DNA of 64,000 bases from Waterburya agarophytonicola KI4 (lineage in GTDB: Bacteria; Cyanobacteriota; Cyanobacteriia; Cyanobacteriales; Xenococcaceae): positions 1-64,000 of the forward strand of contig NZ_JADWDC010000017.1 of NCBI RefSeq assembly GCF_020640915.1. The letters are read 5' to 3'. A program made the translations under genes and the position numbers. Below, one piece after another: positions 27,021 to 36,600 of this stretch (the first letter of the stretch is position 1; each line of letters opens with the position of its first letter). The notes below the pieces were generated by a model that did not search any database, was not told the DNA's origin, and saw only the letters and a list, made by a program, of their open reading frames with translations.

Positions 27021-28223
27021 TTATCGATCGCCGTGAAGAGGAATTTCTATTTGAACTGTAGTACCCTGATTGACTTTACTGCTGATGTTTATCTCACCAT
27101 TTAGAAGATCGATAAACCTTTTAACTATATTCAAACCCAAACCCGTACCAGGAATATTACTAACATTCTTTCCTCGATGAAAAGGTGTAAAAATTTTATT
27201 TATATCACCCTTGGGAATTCCAATTCCCCAATCTTTAATGGTAAAAATAGCCCGATCACTTTGAAAATTAAGCTCAAATTCGATTAATTTATCGCCTTGA
27301 GAATATCTAACTGAATTAGTCAAAACATTAGTTAAAATAGACCTCAATAGTCGGCAATCTATTTCAGATTCTAAAAAAGATATATTGCTGTTAAATTGAA
27401 TTTCACGGGCAGAGTAAGTGTGTTTTAGTTCGGCTATTAATTCTTGACAAAATCCAACTAAATCTATTTTTTCAGAGCTAAGATTAATTCCTTCTGTCTC
27501 TATTTGACCAATAACTAAAAGTTCGTTAGTCATTTGAGTCATGCGATCAATGTTGGTTTCAACATCTGATAAATATTCAATTTTTTCTTGAGCCGAAAGT
27601 TGGCGATCGTAACGTTTTAAAGAAGATACGGAAAAAGAAATATTATTCAAAGGATTGCGGAATTCATGGCATATCATCGCTACAAACCGCGATCGATCTT
27701 CATTCAGTTGTTGTAATTGTTCGTTGGCTTTACTCAATTCTGAGGTGCGTTCGATAACTCGTTGCTCTAATTCTTCATTTGCTCGTTGTAAAATAGACTC
27801 GCTAAGTTTGCGTTGAGTAATATCACGAAATGTAACCACAGAACCAACTAACTGATTTTTTTCATTGTGCATTGGTGTACTAATATATTCCACGGGGAAG
27901 CTAGTACCGTCTTTGCGCCAAAAGACTTCATTATCCACGCGACGCACAGTACCTTCTTTAAAAGCAGCGTAAATATGGCATTCTTCGCGGGGATAAACAG
28001 TACCATCGGGTTTAGAGTGATGCAAAATAGCGTGCATCGATTTACCAATCAAATCGTCCATTTCCCAGCCAATTAATGATGCAGCAGCAGGATTAACAAA
28101 GGTAACATTTCCCATCGCATCCAAGCCATAAACACCTTCCCCGACAGAGTTGAGGATTAGTTGATGTTGGCGACGCAAATTTGCTAATTCAATATCAGTT
28201 TGTCGATTAGATCCTTGTTGCAT
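27021..28223 (-). CDS. PAS-domain sensor histidine kinase
   Basis: A 400-residue soluble kinase. PAS with PAC about 18-145 (GEGVYGLDAMGNVTFVNPAA, MHAILHHSKPDG), coiled coil about 145-180, HisKA box CHEFRNP, and HATPase with NVLTNSVRYS, DWGIGIP and GTGLGLNIVKRF. The PAS type is common in kinases that bind small ligands or haem, but no ligand residue can be assigned. It is divergent from an AraC-type response regulator gene, with 125 bases between the starts, and is the likely partner. Confidence 0.88.
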   Translation of the reverse strand: MQQGSNRQTDIELANLRRQHQLILNSVGEGVYGLDAMGNVTFVNPAAASLIGWEMDDLIGKSMHAILHHSKPDGTVYPREECHIYAAFKEGTVRRVDNEVFWRKDGTSFPVEYISTPMHNEKNQLVGSVVTFRDITQRKLSESILQRANEELEQRVIERTSELSKANEQLQQLNEDRSRFVAMICHEFRNPLNNISFSVSSLKRYDRQLSAQEKIEYLSDVETNIDRMTQMTNELLVIGQIETEGINLSSEKIDLVGFCQELIAELKHTYSAREIQFNSNISFLESEIDCRLLRSILTNVLTNSVRYSQGDKLIEFELNFQSDRAIFTIKDWGIGIPKGDINKIFTPFHRGKNVSNIPGTGLGLNIVKRFIDLLNGEINISSKVNQGTTVQIEIPLHGDR

Positions 28224-28348
28224 AATCTTTGAGACGATCGCAAGTTTTTTCGTAGTAGCTATTGTATCTTTAGCTACTGCTTGATGCTTGATTTAGATAT
28301 TTATTGGAGATAACAAATTAAATTGCAGTTAAGAGATTACGATCGCCC

Positions 28349-29131
28349 ATGAAAACAATTTTAGTCATCGAAGATGAGGCACAAACTAGGAAAGTCTTGC
28401 TTAACTGTCTAAAATTTGAAGGGTTTAAAGCGATCGGTGCAGACAACGGTAAAACAGGAATAAAATTAGCTCAAGAACATTGTCCAGATTTGATTGTATG
28501 TGACATTATGATGCCAGAAATGAATGGCTATGATGTACTTTCTATTCTGCGTCAAAAAATATCTACTCTGGCAATACCTGTTATCTTTCTGACGGCGAAA
28601 GTTTCTATGTTCGATCTTAGATTGGGGATGGATTTAGGGGCAGAAGACTATTTAACCAAACCTTGTAATATCGAGCGATTTTTAACAGCAATTACCACTA
28701 GATTAAGAAGAAAAGAGGAATTGCAAAAAAGCTACGCTGCCGACTTTAATACTCCTGATTCTAAATCTTTCTTCGATCGCGAGGAACTATCCAAGTGTAG
28801 CAAAACAACCAAAGTGTTTGAATTTATTGAAGCAAATTTTGATCGACCCCTTGAACTAAAAGAAGTTGCATCTAACCTTGGTTATTCCCCTGCATATTTA
28901 ACCAATTTTATGCGACAAAAAACTGGACGTACCGTTAAACAGTGGATCGTCCAAAGACGGATGGATAAAGCTCGCCAACTCTTGCTCGATACAGAGAAAA
29001 CAATATCACAAATTGCGATCGATACAGGTTATGTAGACACGAGCTATTTTATTCGTCAGTTTAAGCGACTACACGGAACTTCTCCTAATTTATGGCGAAA
29101 TAGTTCTTTAGAAAATACAAATTGCTCATAA
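28349..29131 (+). CDS. Response regulator with AraC-type DNA-binding domain
   Basis: A 260-residue transcription regulator. Receiver 1-120 with Glu8-Asp9, phospho-acceptor Asp52 in VCDIMMPEMNG and Lys in TKPCN; then an AraC/XylS helix-turn-helix pair about 155-255 with FIEANFDRPLELKEVASNLG in part and DTGYVDTSYFIRQFKRLHGTSP. Divergent from a PAS kinase gene, its probable cognate sensor. The pair borders the cyanate operon, but no direct evidence links them. Confidence 0.9.
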   Translation: MKTILVIEDEAQTRKVLLNCLKFEGFKAIGADNGKTGIKLAQEHCPDLIVCDIMMPEMNGYDVLSILRQKISTLAIPVIFLTAKVSMFDLRLGMDLGAEDYLTKPCNIERFLTAITTRLRRKEELQKSYAADFNTPDSKSFFDREELSKCSKTTKVFEFIEANFDRPLELKEVASNLGYSPAYLTNFMRQKTGRTVKQWIVQRRMDKARQLLLDTEKTISQIAIDTGYVDTSYFIRQFKRLHGTSPNLWRNSSLENTNCS

Positions 29132-29154
29132 ATCAGTTGGGTTATGAGTTTCTT
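29125..29154 (+). terminator. Hairpin terminator after the AraC-type regulator
   Basis: CTCATAA (29125-29131, including the stop codon) pairs with TTATGAG (29142-29148), followed by TTTCTT. Confidence 0.45.
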
Positions 29155-29320
29155 ATGGCGATCGCTTTATTTAATAAGGGTACTTTTCATAGCGGTTTAC
29201 CTATCCTCCCAGATAAAACGGATATTTCCAATTTACTGGGAAATTCTCCAGAAGATAGTTAAGCTGTAGATCGCCCTACTATTACGATATCTCGACTCAA
29301 TAGAGCGATCTCTTTTCCTA

Positions 29321-30682
29321 TTAGGCAAAATCATCTTCTGAGATATTGTTCGGATCGACTCCTATCAGTGTTGCCACGGGATTGTCGAAGACCGAAATAG
29401 AAGTACTAAAGCCAAAATCAGCACTTTCAATGGTTGCATCAAAGAAGCTAGCACCTTGAATCAGAATTTTGTCCGTACCATCACGAAAGTCATAAATGAC
29501 ATCATCGACTCCACTATCGCTAGATATTACAAAAATATCTGCGCCTTGACCGCCATAATAGGAATTGCTGCCTGAATTTCCCTGTAGCACATCGTCACCA
29601 TTATTACCAAGTAGGCGATCAGAGCCATCGCCACCGATAAGGGTATCGTTGCCATCATTGCCAGTCAAAATATCGTTATCAGCACCGCCAAGCAGATTAT
29701 CGTTTCCTCCTCGCCCAGTCAGAATATCGTTCCCATTCTTTCCTTGAATAGAATCATTTCTCTGAGTGCCGATCAATACGTCTCGACGATCTGTACCTTC
29801 AACATTGTTAAAAGCGTTGATGACTAGTTCGTAATCTCCCGTACTAAAGGAATTATCGACATCAAAATTAGTTCTACCATTAACCGCATCATAGTCAAAG
29901 TTAGCAAAAGCACTAACTCCCACATAATATTCGCCCGTAGTAGCAGCAGTAAAATCGATATAGGAATCTAAAGAAAAATTTTCTCCAGGTGCTTCATTAT
30001 CGTCGTTTACCGCTAACTCGTTGCCAAATTCATCAAACAGGCGCAAAATGGGATCTAATCCAGAATCTATTTGTTGGGCGTTGATGTTTAGAGTTACTCG
30101 ATCTCCTTCGTTTAATTGAAACTTGAATACATCTACATCACCTTGAGGATCGATGCTTTCTTGAATGACAACCGTATTCTGTCCCCCTGAACTTACGCCA
30201 CTATCTCCCGCTTCAGAAATAGTATTATCGGGATCGTCATCTGGTTGTACTTCCACCAAACTTAGATTCAGTTGGTAATCACCACTACTGCTAGCAGAAT
30301 CATCATTACTACCGCCATTAACTGCATCGTAATTAAAGTTAGAAAAGCTGCTGACCCCGACATAATAATCCCCACTGATATCAGGAATAAACGTAAGATA
30401 AGAATCTAAAGAAGAATCTTCTCCTGGGGCAGGATTATCGTCGCTGACAGCCAATTCATTACCCGATCCGTCAAATAAACGCAGAATTGGATCTAAACCA
30501 GACGAGAATTCATCAGCATCTATATCTATAATTACACCCTCTCCTGCATTAGCTTGAAATCGATATAAATCGACATCGCTGTTGGGATCGATAGTACCTT
30601 CAATAACAGTGTTGCGAGTTCCTTCAGAACTTACTCCAGTGTCATTAGCATCAGCAATAATATCATTCGGTTCGATAGACAT
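29321..30682 (-). CDS. Secreted protein with two PPC domains and RTX repeats
   Basis: A 453-residue acidic, Asp/Gly-rich protein. Two tandem bacterial pre-peptidase C-terminal (PPC) domains (about 20-145 and 165-288) share the blocks DVDLYRFQANAGEGV/DVDVFKFQLNEGDRV, GLDPILRLFDGSGNELAVSDD in part, and DYYVGVSSF/EYYVGVSAF. RTX calcium-binding nonapeptides follow at about 300-380 (GNDILTGRGGND, GNDTLIGGDGSD), then a C-terminal segment typical of type I secretion signals. No enzyme domain and no Sec signal peptide. It probably acts at the cell surface. GGAGT lies before the ATG. Confidence 0.85.
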   Translation of the reverse strand: MSIEPNDIIADANDTGVSSEGTRNTVIEGTIDPNSDVDLYRFQANAGEGVIIDIDADEFSSGLDPILRLFDGSGNELAVSDDNPAPGEDSSLDSYLTFIPDISGDYYVGVSSFSNFNYDAVNGGSNDDSASSSGDYQLNLSLVEVQPDDDPDNTISEAGDSGVSSGGQNTVVIQESIDPQGDVDVFKFQLNEGDRVTLNINAQQIDSGLDPILRLFDEFGNELAVNDDNEAPGENFSLDSYIDFTAATTGEYYVGVSAFANFDYDAVNGRTNFDVDNSFSTGDYELVINAFNNVEGTDRRDVLIGTQRNDSIQGKNGNDILTGRGGNDNLLGGADNDILTGNDGNDTLIGGDGSDRLLGNNGDDVLQGNSGSNSYYGGQGADIFVISSDSGVDDVIYDFRDGTDKILIQGASFFDATIESADFGFSTSISVFDNPVATLIGVDPNNISEDDFA

Positions 30683-30953
30683 GAGATTTACTCCTAAAAA
30701 TTTTCAAAACTATCCACTGGCTACGAGGAGTAAAATACGCAGAATTGTTGAGCCAGTAACGATTTTGTTTTACTCAGTCTATAGCCTTAACGCCCAATAC
30801 TTTAAATTGAGTACTTTATGTAGTTGCTTCCATCATAGCTCAAAATGATCGATCTATTACAAATTTTTTTTTGAATGTGTGCTTAATGGCGATCGAGATA
30901 AAAATTGATCGCAGATAATATAATTTGATGATTGTGCTAAACAGAACCGACTA

Positions 30954-31566
30954 ATGTTGAAGCGTCTAGGATTAATTTTATTAGCATTAAGTGTGGTTGC
31001 TTTTTTGTCTCCTGCTAATGCCCTGTGGGTGAAATGCTATGGAATCATACAAAATCAAATATTCGATTTGTTAATCGATAGCGGAAGAATTATTGGTATT
31101 ACTTTAGTTTTGGCGGGTTTACTCGCACCATTTGAAGCTTTGGGCTGGTGGGCAGGATGGTATGATGGTCAGAGCGATCGCAGGACTTTGTCTTATCGCC
31201 CAACCCTATCGCCGCTTGAGAAAATAACTACTACCGCACCCCACTACAATTGTCTATCTTGATGGTATTGGTAAAAGCTCTTTTAAAAATTCTCTTAGAT
31301 CTGCCAGATTTCTCGAAAGACTAGGCGAATCGTTACCTAGCGATCGCATTTTAATCCAGAATATCATCCCCTACTCTGTAATCAACTTACCATTAACTCT
31401 CAATCGACCTCTAGCTACTTTCTGGCAATGGATCGAGCGCACATCAAAACTAGAAATATTAGTTCTACTCCGCAATATGTTTCAGGTGGCGGTTGGGATA
31501 ATGAGATCGAACCCATTGCACCAACAAAGTTATGGATTTAAAACGAAAATCCATAATCCAAACTAA
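30954..31566 (+). pseudogene. Frameshifted, truncated hydrolase-like membrane protein gene
   Basis: The first frame (30954-31262) encodes MLKRLGLILLALSVVAFLSP..., a signal-anchor and membrane segment up to WWAGWYDG, then stops. A second frame from 31243 to the stop at 31566 continues a recognisable cyanobacterial protein family with TTIVYLDGIGKSSF, LPSDRILIQNIIPYSVINLPL, LATFWQW and LLRNMFQVAVG. One extra base in the CCCC run at 31239-31242 explains the shift. The family continues well beyond VAV, but here the frame ends after about 30 unrelated residues, so the 3' part is lost. The end overlaps the tail of the convergent tpsB-like gene by 29 bases. Confidence 0.75.
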
Positions 31567-33367
31567 AGTGAAGACCATCATCTTGAATATTGTCTCCCTT
31601 GTCATCCAAGCTGACTAGGGGGGGAGCATAGTTTAAGCGCAAGTTTAAACCATTTATAGGTTCCCAGATAAAGCCAACCCCCAAGGCTGCAATAAAGGTT
31701 TGGTCTGGTAATGGGTTGGGGTTATCCCCTTGATTCCAGACTGTACCCAAGTTGAAAAAAGGAGTAAAGGTAAAAGTTGTCTCTCCCGCCTGATTTTTAA
31801 ATAAAGCCCAACGATCTTCTACCGAAATAACTAAGCCATTATCCCCAGAGCGTACGTTTTGGCGATAGCCTCGTACTGATTGACCCCCACCAATAACAAA
31901 TTGTTGGGAAGGTAATAAACCATCAGGGGTTAACTGAATGTCTGCCTGAATTACCAGAAAGTTATCGCTATTGAGAACTTGTACCCGCTGCATCTGTCCC
32001 AGCCAGCTAATAAATTGACCGTCGGGAATTGGCTCTTCGTTTTCCGTCGCACCAAAAGCACCAAAACCTAAATTAAATTGGGATCTAAATGCCCAAGCCC
32101 CAGAAACTTGTCTTTTGATGTATTCCTGACCGAATCTAAGGACGCTGGTGGTGGTTTCACCATTTTCATCCGAACCCAGACCAAAAGGGAAACCTGATTG
32201 AAATAATAAAGTTTGTCCGTCTTGGTAATCAAAACCCAAAGAGAGAGCTAATTCTTGTCGCGGATTTTGAATAATGGGCTGACGAAAACCTAGATTGAAT
32301 CTTTCGCTTTCTCCTTCAATTTCTAGATCGTCAAGTTCTTCACCAATCGGATTAATTACTTCGTTGCGATTAATATTAATTCCTGTTGTGACTGTGCCAT
32401 TTCTAGCATTAACGGGAATTTGATATTCCAAACCAAAATCAAAGGTGTCGGTCAAGGCTGAAAATCGAGGATAGAAACTGGCAGTAATTGTATCTCCCCC
32501 CCGAAATAAACTGCGATAATCGGCTTTAAGCCCCAATCTTTCTCCACCAACACTAGGAGGAGAATAATTATCGATACTCACTTTGGCATTAAAGCGATCG
32601 CTTTCTGTTACTCTGACTTCGACTACACTTTGTCCAACTTCGGGGTTATCTCCCGCACTGATACTAGCTTCTACGTTGGCAAATAGAGGATCTAGACGCA
32701 ACAAACGCAACGAATCTTCGAGTTTAGCTGAGTTTAAGGGCGTTCCCGCAGCTAAATTGACGCGATCGCGTACGTAGTTTTCTAAACGTTTTGTACCCTT
32801 GACATCAATGCGTTTAACCGAACCTTCGACAATTTGAATTTGGATATTACCGCTATCTAAAGATGATTCGTCTAAGACGGCTCTAGAAGTAATATAGCCC
32901 CGTTCTAAATAGATTTGGGTCAGATCGTCGATCGCCAGCCTCAATTCTGCCAGGGTAACGGTTTTACCTTCTAATGGCTTGGCAATGCCATCTACTTCGG
33001 CTTGAGTCAGGATTGTATCCCCTTTAACTCTAACTGTCTGAATGGGAACATCAATATCATCTTCTGACCTCACTGTTGCCCGATCTCTGGTTCGTCTGGG
33101 AGAATTTGTTTCGGCAGGTAAAGGTTGAGGAGGTGGAGTGGGTTTTTGATTGACTTGACTGATTAATACTTTGTTTTCCCTTTTATTCAATAACACTCCT
33201 TGACTTATATCCGTCTTGCCGCTATTGGTAATACCCCCTGTTTCTACCGCAACTTTTTTTTCTGCTGCTATTGCTTGTAATTGACAATTACTATAACTTA
33301 TCAAGCCTAATGTAGAAGCAAATGCTAACAGGTATCGGGAACTTTCAAAATTAATTGCTTTTTTCAT
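31538..33367 (-). CDS. Two-partner secretion outer membrane transporter (ShlB/FhaC family)
   Basis: A 609-residue TpsB-type protein that exports its partner across the outer membrane. Residues 1-35 form a signal peptide; a Pro-rich linker (PTPPPQPLPAE) follows; POTRA domains occupy about 110-265 (VRVKGDTILTQAEVDGI; GSVKRIDVKGTKRLENYVRDRV in part); the beta-barrel fills the rest, with RLGLKADYRS, VIGGGQSVRGYRQN (the conserved lid-loop VRGY motif) and a C-terminal LDYGFSF ending in Phe. It is divergent from the exoprotein gene at 33621, its likely substrate. Confidence 0.9.
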   Translation of the reverse strand: MKKAINFESSRYLLAFASTLGLISYSNCQLQAIAAEKKVAVETGGITNSGKTDISQGVLLNKRENKVLISQVNQKPTPPPQPLPAETNSPRRTRDRATVRSEDDIDVPIQTVRVKGDTILTQAEVDGIAKPLEGKTVTLAELRLAIDDLTQIYLERGYITSRAVLDESSLDSGNIQIQIVEGSVKRIDVKGTKRLENYVRDRVNLAAGTPLNSAKLEDSLRLLRLDPLFANVEASISAGDNPEVGQSVVEVRVTESDRFNAKVSIDNYSPPSVGGERLGLKADYRSLFRGGDTITASFYPRFSALTDTFDFGLEYQIPVNARNGTVTTGININRNEVINPIGEELDDLEIEGESERFNLGFRQPIIQNPRQELALSLGFDYQDGQTLLFQSGFPFGLGSDENGETTTSVLRFGQEYIKRQVSGAWAFRSQFNLGFGAFGATENEEPIPDGQFISWLGQMQRVQVLNSDNFLVIQADIQLTPDGLLPSQQFVIGGGQSVRGYRQNVRSGDNGLVISVEDRWALFKNQAGETTFTFTPFFNLGTVWNQGDNPNPLPDQTFIAALGVGFIWEPINGLNLRLNYAPPLVSLDDKGDNIQDDGLHFSLDYGFSF

Positions 33368-33620
33368 TCGGATAATAATTATATTAATAACTGTAAAGTT
33401 TTATATCAACAATTCGTACAAAGCAAGCTTGAATTCAGCCAAATGCTGTTTTAGCTAAATAGATGTTATGCGATAGATCGCCATAACAAGATTAAAATAA
33501 TATAAAAATATTGCCTATAAGTAGGGCAATAATATTTACCAGTAGTAAAATTGTGGACAGCTATTTTTTTAGCTCAATTATCGCGATCGCACTATATAAA
33601 CCAACTATTTGTTGCCCAAA

Positions 33621-36600
33621 ATGCTATCTCCTACTAACCGCTCGATCGACTTTAAACATACAGATAAATTTTTATTAACTAGCACTAAAATTTGTCAACC
33701 ATTACTATTAGCCTTATCAGTTTTATTGGTAAGACAAAATCATGTTTTAGCAGACCCGATTGTCCCCAATAATGATGGTACGGGTACGGTAATTAATACC
33801 GATGGCAATAGAATCGATATTGACGGGGGTAGTCTTTCAAGAGATGGTCAAAACCTATTTCATAGTTTTGAGCAGTTTGGACTCTCTTCCGAGCAAATTG
33901 GTAACTTTATGTCCAATCCCGACATTCGCAACATCTTAGGTCGGATTAACGGTGGAGATCCTTCGATAATCAACGGTTTACTTCAAGTAACGGGAGGCAA
34001 TTCCAACCTCTTGTTGATGAATCCTGCGGGAATTATATTTGGTGCGGAGGCACAACTAAACGTACCAGGAGATTTCACTGCTAGCACCGCCACGGGAATC
34101 GGTTTTGAAGACAATGGTTGGTTTAATGCAGTGGGAGAAAACAGCTATCAAAGTCTGATTGGAACTCCCACCCAGTTTGCTTTTGACGGTGCTAATTCTG
34201 GCTCGATTATTAATAATGGAGAATTGAGTTTAGCGGAAGGGAATAATTTAACTTTACTGGGTAGCAATGTAATTAATACAGGAGAAATTACCGCCCCAGA
34301 AGGTGCTGTTACCCTGTCTGCTATCCCTGGAAGTAGCAGCGTGCGTATCTCTCAACCAGGACATCTACTTAGTTTGGATATCGAACCTCCCAGGGATAAC
34401 GATGGTAATGTCTTGCCCTTTACTGCCAAAGATTTACCCACCTTACTCACTAGTGCTGGAGAAGTAGATACTGGTTTAACTCCTAACGAAGATGGCTCGA
34501 TCGCAATTAATAATGCAGGGACGAGTTTTATTCCCGAAGCCACAATGGCGATCGCATCTGGAACGATTAATGTCTCTGGTATTGAAGGGGGAGAAGTAAA
34601 CGTAATAGCTAATGAAGTCGGGGTACTTTCAGGAAATATTGATGCTTCTGGGACAAATGCAGGGGGAAATGTGCGTATTGGGGGCGACTATCAAGGCGGG
34701 GGAGAGATACCCAATGCTACTCATACGATAGTCGACGATAATTCTACTATTGCGGTAGATGCTACGGATAACGGAAATGGAGGAAGTGCGATCATTTGGT
34801 CGGATTCCCTAACCCGCATGACGGGGGGAATTACCGCCCGTGGTGGCACAAATGGAGGCGATGGCGGTTTAGTCGAAGTTTCGGGCAAAGATTTACTAGT
34901 CTTTACAGGTACGGTTGATGCGAGTTCTCCTTTAGGACAAGCAGGGGAACTATTACTCGACCCCAAAAATATTACCATCGGCGATCCAGACAGTCCTTTG
35001 GCTACTTTATTCAATCCCAATCCAGAAGGGCAATCTGGTAGTTTAGTCGGATTTGCTTTTTCTGTGGCAACAGTAGGAGAAGATATCGTAATTGGCGCGC
35101 CCAACTATAATTCATCAGACGGCGTTTTGAGTGCGGGACAAGCTTTCTTATTCGATCGCAACGGACAAAATCCAGTAATATACGACAATCCTAATGCAGC
35201 TAATAGTGAAAGAGGTACTTTTGGCATTTCCGTTGCACCAGCAGGAGCAGAACAATTCTTAGTCGGTGCTTCTCGCAACACTTCCAGTAATGGAGTTACT
35301 GGAGTCGGACAAGTATTTTTATTCGATAAAAACAGTACTGCTCCACTTCAAGTTTATGACAATCCTAATATTGAATCTACTTTTCCAGGAAGCCTCAACT
35401 CTGGCTTAATTAGAGAGCAAAATTTTGGTGTATCAGTCTCAGCCGTGGGCGATAATGGTGTTTTGGTCGGCGCGCCAGCTCATACATCGGGTGGCATCGA
35501 ACGAGCAGGACAAGCATTTTTGCTAGATCGCAGCAATGGCAACTTATTACAAACCTTAGATAATCCTAATCCTGTAAACGGCGGTATTTTTGGTTTTTCA
35601 GTCGCAGAAGGTGGAGGGAATTTATTGATTGGCGCGCCTGAAAATACATCAGGAGATATTACAGGAGCGGGACAAGCTTTCTTATTCTCTACAGATGGTA
35701 CGCAATTATTAACTTTAGATAATCCTAATCCTAGAGCAGGAAATAGCAACTTCGGCAATTTTGGAACTTCTGTAGCGGGAGTTGGCAATAACCTTTTGGT
35801 AGGCGCGCCAGAGAATACTTCGGGTGATATTGTTGGGGCAGGACAAGCTTTCTTATTCTCTAGCGATGGAACACAGTTACTGACATTAGATAATCCCAAT
35901 CCTGACGTTAGTATTACTAGCAGTTTGTTTGGCGGCTTTGGTACTTCGGTCGCAACTGCTGGAGACGACCTATTAATAGGCGCGCCAGAGAATACTGTAG
36001 AAAATGTGGATAGTGATATTTTTGGTGCGGGACAAGCTTTCTTATTTTCTAATGATGGTTCTCTTTTAGAAACATTGGATAATCCCAATCCTAGTTCTGG
36101 GGGTGGAAGTTTTGGTAACGCAATAGCAGGGTTGAATTCCGATACGGTAATTATTGGTGCGACAAATAATGCTGATGCTGAATCTGGCACATCTCAGGCT
36201 GGAGAAGCATTTATCACTCGTACTGGTCAACCAATCTTTACCCAGATTGAAACAATTGAGAATAATAGTACTTTTGCTAACAATCCTGGCGATTCTTTTG
36301 CTATTTCTTCCACAACAATCACTAACATCACTAACACGGGTACGGATGTAACTCTGCAAGCAAATAACGATATTCGGATTACCACCGAAGAAATTGTAAT
36401 TGATAATCCCGAAGGTGATGGAGGAAATTTAACTCTCCAAGCAGGAAGAAGCGTTGATGTTAACTCCAGCATTATTTCTGATAATGGAGATATTACCATT
36501 ATCGCTAACGAAACTAGCAATAATGGTACTCAGTTTGATTTTAGAGATCCTGGGGTAGCCGATATTACTGTTTCTGATGACGTACTGCTGAATGCAGGTA

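Noticed and set aside
35480-36190. Long open frame antisense to the exoprotein repeats
   Set aside because: It mirrors the codon pattern of the repeated sense gene, has a low-complexity Pro/Ala/Ser composition and no ribosome site.
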